DNA of 64,000 bases. It comes from Methylotenera_A aquatica. GTDB lineage: Bacteria; Pseudomonadota; Gammaproteobacteria; Burkholderiales; Methylophilaceae. The stretch lies in assembly GCA_965601485.1 (NCBI GenBank), contig OZ271846.1, forward strand, positions 1,488,001-1,552,000. Reading direction: 5' to 3'. Within the stretch, counting starts at the first letter, position 1. Each line of letters starts with the position of its first letter. Of this stretch, positions 61,410-64,000 are shown piece after piece. Both the position numbers and the translations under genes were made by a program. Under the pieces are notes generated by a model. It was not told the DNA's origin. It searched no databases and saw only the letters and a list, made by a program, of their open reading frames with translations.

Positions 61410-62246
61410 ATGAAAAAAACACTATTAGCATTGGCTTTACTGCAAGCATTAACCGTGCATGCCATAGAGCCAATTCCTACCAAAATTACAGGGCTAAAAA
61501 CACCAGAATCTGTTGTACAAGGCAAAGATGGCAGCATTTATATTTCTGAAATTGGAGAGTTTGGCAAAGATGGTGATGGCCAAATTAGCAAAGTGGACAA
61601 AAAAGGTAACATAGCCGTGTTTGCAAAAGGCATGGATGACCCAAAAGGTTTAGCCATGATAGGTGACAAATTATATGTGGCAGATAAAAACCGTGTGCTA
61701 GAAGTAAGCAAAGACGGCTCTTGGCAAGTATATGGTGCGCAAATGGCTTTTCCGAGTACACCTGTTTTTTTAAATGATATTGAAGCGGACAAATTAGGCA
61801 GTTTATATGTATCTGATAGCGGTGATTTAAAATCAGGCGGGCAAATTTATAAAATCGCTAAAGGTGGTGCACCAATTACCCTGATTGCGGATAGCAAAAA
61901 CCCCGATATTTTGGCGCCCAATGGTTTGCTGTTCGAAGGCCGCAATCATTTATTATCTGTCGATTTTGAATCTGGTATTTTGTATCGCGTGAATTTAAGC
62001 ACTGGGGCAACTACTAAAATAGCCGAAGGCTTTGGTGGCGGTGACGGTATAGTTAAAACCAAAGCAGGAAAAATCATTATAAGCGACTGGAAAACGGGCA
62101 AGATTTATGAACTGGTGGCAGGTAAAGCGCGCTTGATGAAAGAAGGCTATCAAGCAGCTGCCGACATTGCATTAACAAACGATGGAAAATATTTAATGGT
62201 GCCCGATATGAAAGCAGGCGAATTAGATTTTGTTGAAATCAAATAA
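61410..62246 (+). CDS. SMP-30/gluconolactonase-like exported beta-propeller
   Basis: A 278-residue exported protein with a short signal peptide (cut near VHAIE, about residue 18) and a six-bladed propeller of the SMP-30/NHL type. Visible blades include PESVVQGKDGSIYISEIGEFG, KGLAMIGDKLYVADKNRVLEV and NDIEADKLGSLYVSDSGDL, where Asn-Asp and Asp would be metal ligands. It may be a lactonase or a binding protein. AAAGG precedes the ATG. The DUF455 gene starts 2 bases after its stop. Confidence 0.85.
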   Translation: MKKTLLALALLQALTVHAIEPIPTKITGLKTPESVVQGKDGSIYISEIGEFGKDGDGQISKVDKKGNIAVFAKGMDDPKGLAMIGDKLYVADKNRVLEVSKDGSWQVYGAQMAFPSTPVFLNDIEADKLGSLYVSDSGDLKSGGQIYKIAKGGAPITLIADSKNPDILAPNGLLFEGRNHLLSVDFESGILYRVNLSTGATTKIAEGFGGGDGIVKTKAGKIIISDWKTGKIYELVAGKARLMKEGYQAAADIALTNDGKYLMVPDMKAGELDFVEIK

Positions 62247-62248
62247 TC

Positions 62249-63043
62249 TTGTTATTAAGCAATATTGAATGCCGCAAAGCCGCACTAGATTTGCTTTGCG
62301 AACATGACTCCTGCAGCAAAGCGGCAGGTGTATTGGCTTTAGGCAAAAATCCATCTGTTTTGATTGAGCCTTCAACACAATTCACCCCAACCGCAGCCAT
62401 ACCTGGCCGCCCGCTTAAACCAATACTAGTTAGGCCGCTTGCATTACCCAAACGTTCTATGCGCTCTATTGATGGCCGCGCCGCTTTGATTCACGCCTTG
62501 GCCCATATTGAGTTTAATGCGATTAATTTGGCGCTGGATGCCATTTGGCGTTTTGCTAATATGCCAGAAAACTACTACCGCGACTGGCTCAAAGTCGCAG
62601 CTGAAGAAGCCCATCATTTTTTACTCTTGAATGCGCACTTACAATCAATAGGCTATGAATACGGCAGTTTTAGCGGACACGATAGCTTATGGGAAATGGT
62701 GGACAGAACTAAAGACGATGTATTGGCACGCATGGCCTTGGTGCCGCGCACCATGGAAGCACGCGGTTTAGATGCATCGCCGCAATTGCATAATAAATTC
62801 ATGCAGGTTGGCGATTTAAAAATGGGTGAAATCTTAACGATTATTTTGCGCGATGAAATTGGCCATGTGGCGATTGGCAATATTTGGTTTAATTGGTTAT
62901 GCCAGCAGCGAAAATTAGAGCCGATTGCTACGTTTGAAACGTTGAGAAATCAATATGCCGCGCCCAAATTGCGCCCACCTTTTAATATGGAGGCAAGGCG
63001 ACTTGCTGGCTTTAACGAAGCCGAGTTAGCCTTATTAAACTAG
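62249..63043 (+). CDS. DUF455 ferritin-like protein
   Basis: A 264-residue cytoplasmic protein of the DUF455 family, a ferritin-like diiron fold related to tRNA hydroxylase MiaE. Probable iron ligands are in ALAHIEFNAINLALD, KVAAEEAHHFLLL and LRDEIGHVAIG (Glu and His of ExxH motifs). The start is TTG at 62249, two bases after the SMP-30 stop; no in-frame ATG precedes the conserved core. The substrate is unknown. Confidence 0.88.
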   Translation: MLLSNIECRKAALDLLCEHDSCSKAAGVLALGKNPSVLIEPSTQFTPTAAIPGRPLKPILVRPLALPKRSMRSIDGRAALIHALAHIEFNAINLALDAIWRFANMPENYYRDWLKVAAEEAHHFLLLNAHLQSIGYEYGSFSGHDSLWEMVDRTKDDVLARMALVPRTMEARGLDASPQLHNKFMQVGDLKMGEILTIILRDEIGHVAIGNIWFNWLCQQRKLEPIATFETLRNQYAAPKLRPPFNMEARRLAGFNEAELALLN

Positions 63044-63056
63044 ACTGTAAGCAAAG

Positions 63057-63896
63057 CTAGGCCGTAAACAAAGCAGCTACCGAATCCAAACCAGTAAAGT
63101 TTAGCGCATAAGTTGCTTGTGCTTGCACTAATGGTTTAGCATGGTACGCCACACCAACGGTTGCAACTGCCATCATTTTTAAATCATTGGCGCCATCACC
63201 TATCGCAATGGTTTGATCGGCTTTTAAGCCTAAATTATCGCGCAACTTTAACAGCTCTTGCGCTTTACGCTCAGCGTCTACAATATCACCCACAATATTA
63301 CCCGTTAACTTGCCGTCAATAATTTCTAAAGTATTAGACACGGCGTAATCCAATCCCAACAATTGTTGTACATGGTCGGCAAAAAACGTAAAGCCGCCAG
63401 AAACTAACATGGTTTTGATATTGTTGGCTTTGCAAGCCGCAATCCACTGTTTCGCACCTGGGTTCAACTTTAAGCGCTCATCAACCACGCGCTGCAGTGC
63501 GGCTTCTGGCAAGCCTTTAAGCAAAGCAACGCGCTGTTTTAAACTTTCTGCAAAGTCTAGTTCGCCACGCATGGCGGCTTCTGTTACCGCCGAAACTTGC
63601 GGCTTAATTTGCATCATGTCGGCAATTTCATCAATACACTCTATACTGATTAAGGTTGAATCCATATCCATCACACATAAGCCGAAATGACTTAATCGTT
63701 GGGCATCGGGTACTAACGCATAATCAATTTGTTGCTCTGCACAAAACGCCTTAACTGCTTCTACATCGCTTGATTGCGTGGGCAAATAATAGCTAAATTC
63801 GCCCACTTGCATAAACTGTGTATTGCCACCGGTTAAACGATGAATATGGGTGAGATGCGCAACAGTGATGGCGCGGCCTTGGACAACTAAACGCAT
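63057..63896 (-). CDS. serB: Phosphoserine phosphatase
   Basis: A 279-residue HAD-family enzyme, the last step of serine synthesis. The nucleophile motif is in GLCVMDMDSTLISIECIDEIA near residue 75, motif II in MLVSGGFTFFADH and motif III/IV in AIGDGANDLKMMAVA. The first 65 residues form a small regulatory-like domain as in E. coli SerB. The ATG at 63896 is preferred over an in-frame TTG at 63908. It converges on the DUF455 gene. Confidence 0.96.
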   Translation of the reverse strand: MRLVVQGRAITVAHLTHIHRLTGGNTQFMQVGEFSYYLPTQSSDVEAVKAFCAEQQIDYALVPDAQRLSHFGLCVMDMDSTLISIECIDEIADMMQIKPQVSAVTEAAMRGELDFAESLKQRVALLKGLPEAALQRVVDERLKLNPGAKQWIAACKANNIKTMLVSGGFTFFADHVQQLLGLDYAVSNTLEIIDGKLTGNIVGDIVDAERKAQELLKLRDNLGLKADQTIAIGDGANDLKMMAVATVGVAYHAKPLVQAQATYALNFTGLDSVAALFTA

Positions 63897-64000
63897 AACA
63901 ACATCCAAATAACTTTAAAAAGGCTAATTATACCAGTTCAATTTTCAATCACAGCCTATGCTTTTACAACCAATTTAACTCGGCATGCTAGTTTACAAGG

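Noticed and set aside
1..64000. CRISPR arrays, tRNA or rRNA genes, prophage or insertion sequences
   Set aside because: No regular spaced repeats, cloverleaf-like segments, transposase or integrase motifs were found on either strand when reading the window; a dedicated tRNA scan was not possible here.

Overview
This window is a stretch of bacterial chromosome with dense, short-spaced housekeeping genes and a moderately AT-rich composition. The gene content and gene order point to a betaproteobacterium. Examples are surE-pcm-nlpD, yciB-yciI-bolA-ppiC, PHP/yciO/M50/trpS/scpAB/rluB, moxR-DUF58-tgpA and the prpBCD methylcitrate cycle. My best guess is the Methylophilaceae (Methylotenera-like), but this is an inference from style and gene order, because no methylotrophy gene lies in the window. 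I see no tRNA, rRNA, CRISPR array, transposase, integrase or prophage gene. No stretch longer than about 300 bases lacks a gene.

Layout, left to right. At 0-3.5 kb are prpB (cut by the window edge), prpC and prpD. At 3.6-9.7 kb is a forward run: purB, a WrbA-like flavodoxin, a HugZ-like protein, a DUF2069 membrane protein, surE, pcm, nlpD and a small membrane protein in the place where rpoS usually sits. At 9.7-13.3 kb is a reverse-strand group of redox and detoxification genes: thioredoxin-like, nitroreductase, old yellow enzyme, YceI and pirin. At 13.5-18.3 kb is a forward group of a PsiE-like protein, MoxR ATPase, DUF58, TgpA transglutaminase and tadA. At 18.4-33.4 kb, mostly reverse, are a YccA-like protein, one forward VPLPA-CTERM surface protein, nagZ, a methyltransferase, yhhQ, a split peptide ABC transporter with an embedded L,D-transpeptidase, rlmD, a PolB-like exonuclease, an outer-membrane lipid-homeostasis set (YdbH/YnbE/YdbL-like), cysM and dsbB.

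At 33.5-43.5 kb, forward, are xseA, kup, an M48 lipoprotein protease, dapD, a MHYT-GGDEF-EAL regulator, an ArsC/Spx-like protein, dapE and prmB. At 43.5-49.9 kb, reverse, are rluB, scpB, scpA, an SMR transporter, trpS, a site-2-type protease, yciO and a PHP phosphoesterase. At 50-57 kb, forward, are yciB, yciI, bolA, ppiC, an Ftr1 iron permease and purL. At 57.2-63 kb lies an exported redox and binding module: ankyrin protein, cytochrome c, FccB-like flavoprotein, a sorbosone-dehydrogenase-like beta-propeller, an unknown exported protein, an SMP-30-like beta-propeller and a DUF455 ferritin-like protein. The window ends with serB on the reverse strand.

The least explained region is the 57.2-62.2 kb exported cluster. 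Other points of interest are the peptide transporter without ATPases interleaved with an L,D-transpeptidase downstream of rlmD and near nagZ, a 27-bp palindrome in front of nemA, paired GCGTA/TACGC palindromes in front of the VPLPA-CTERM gene, and an imperfect palindromic repeat between prpC and prpD.
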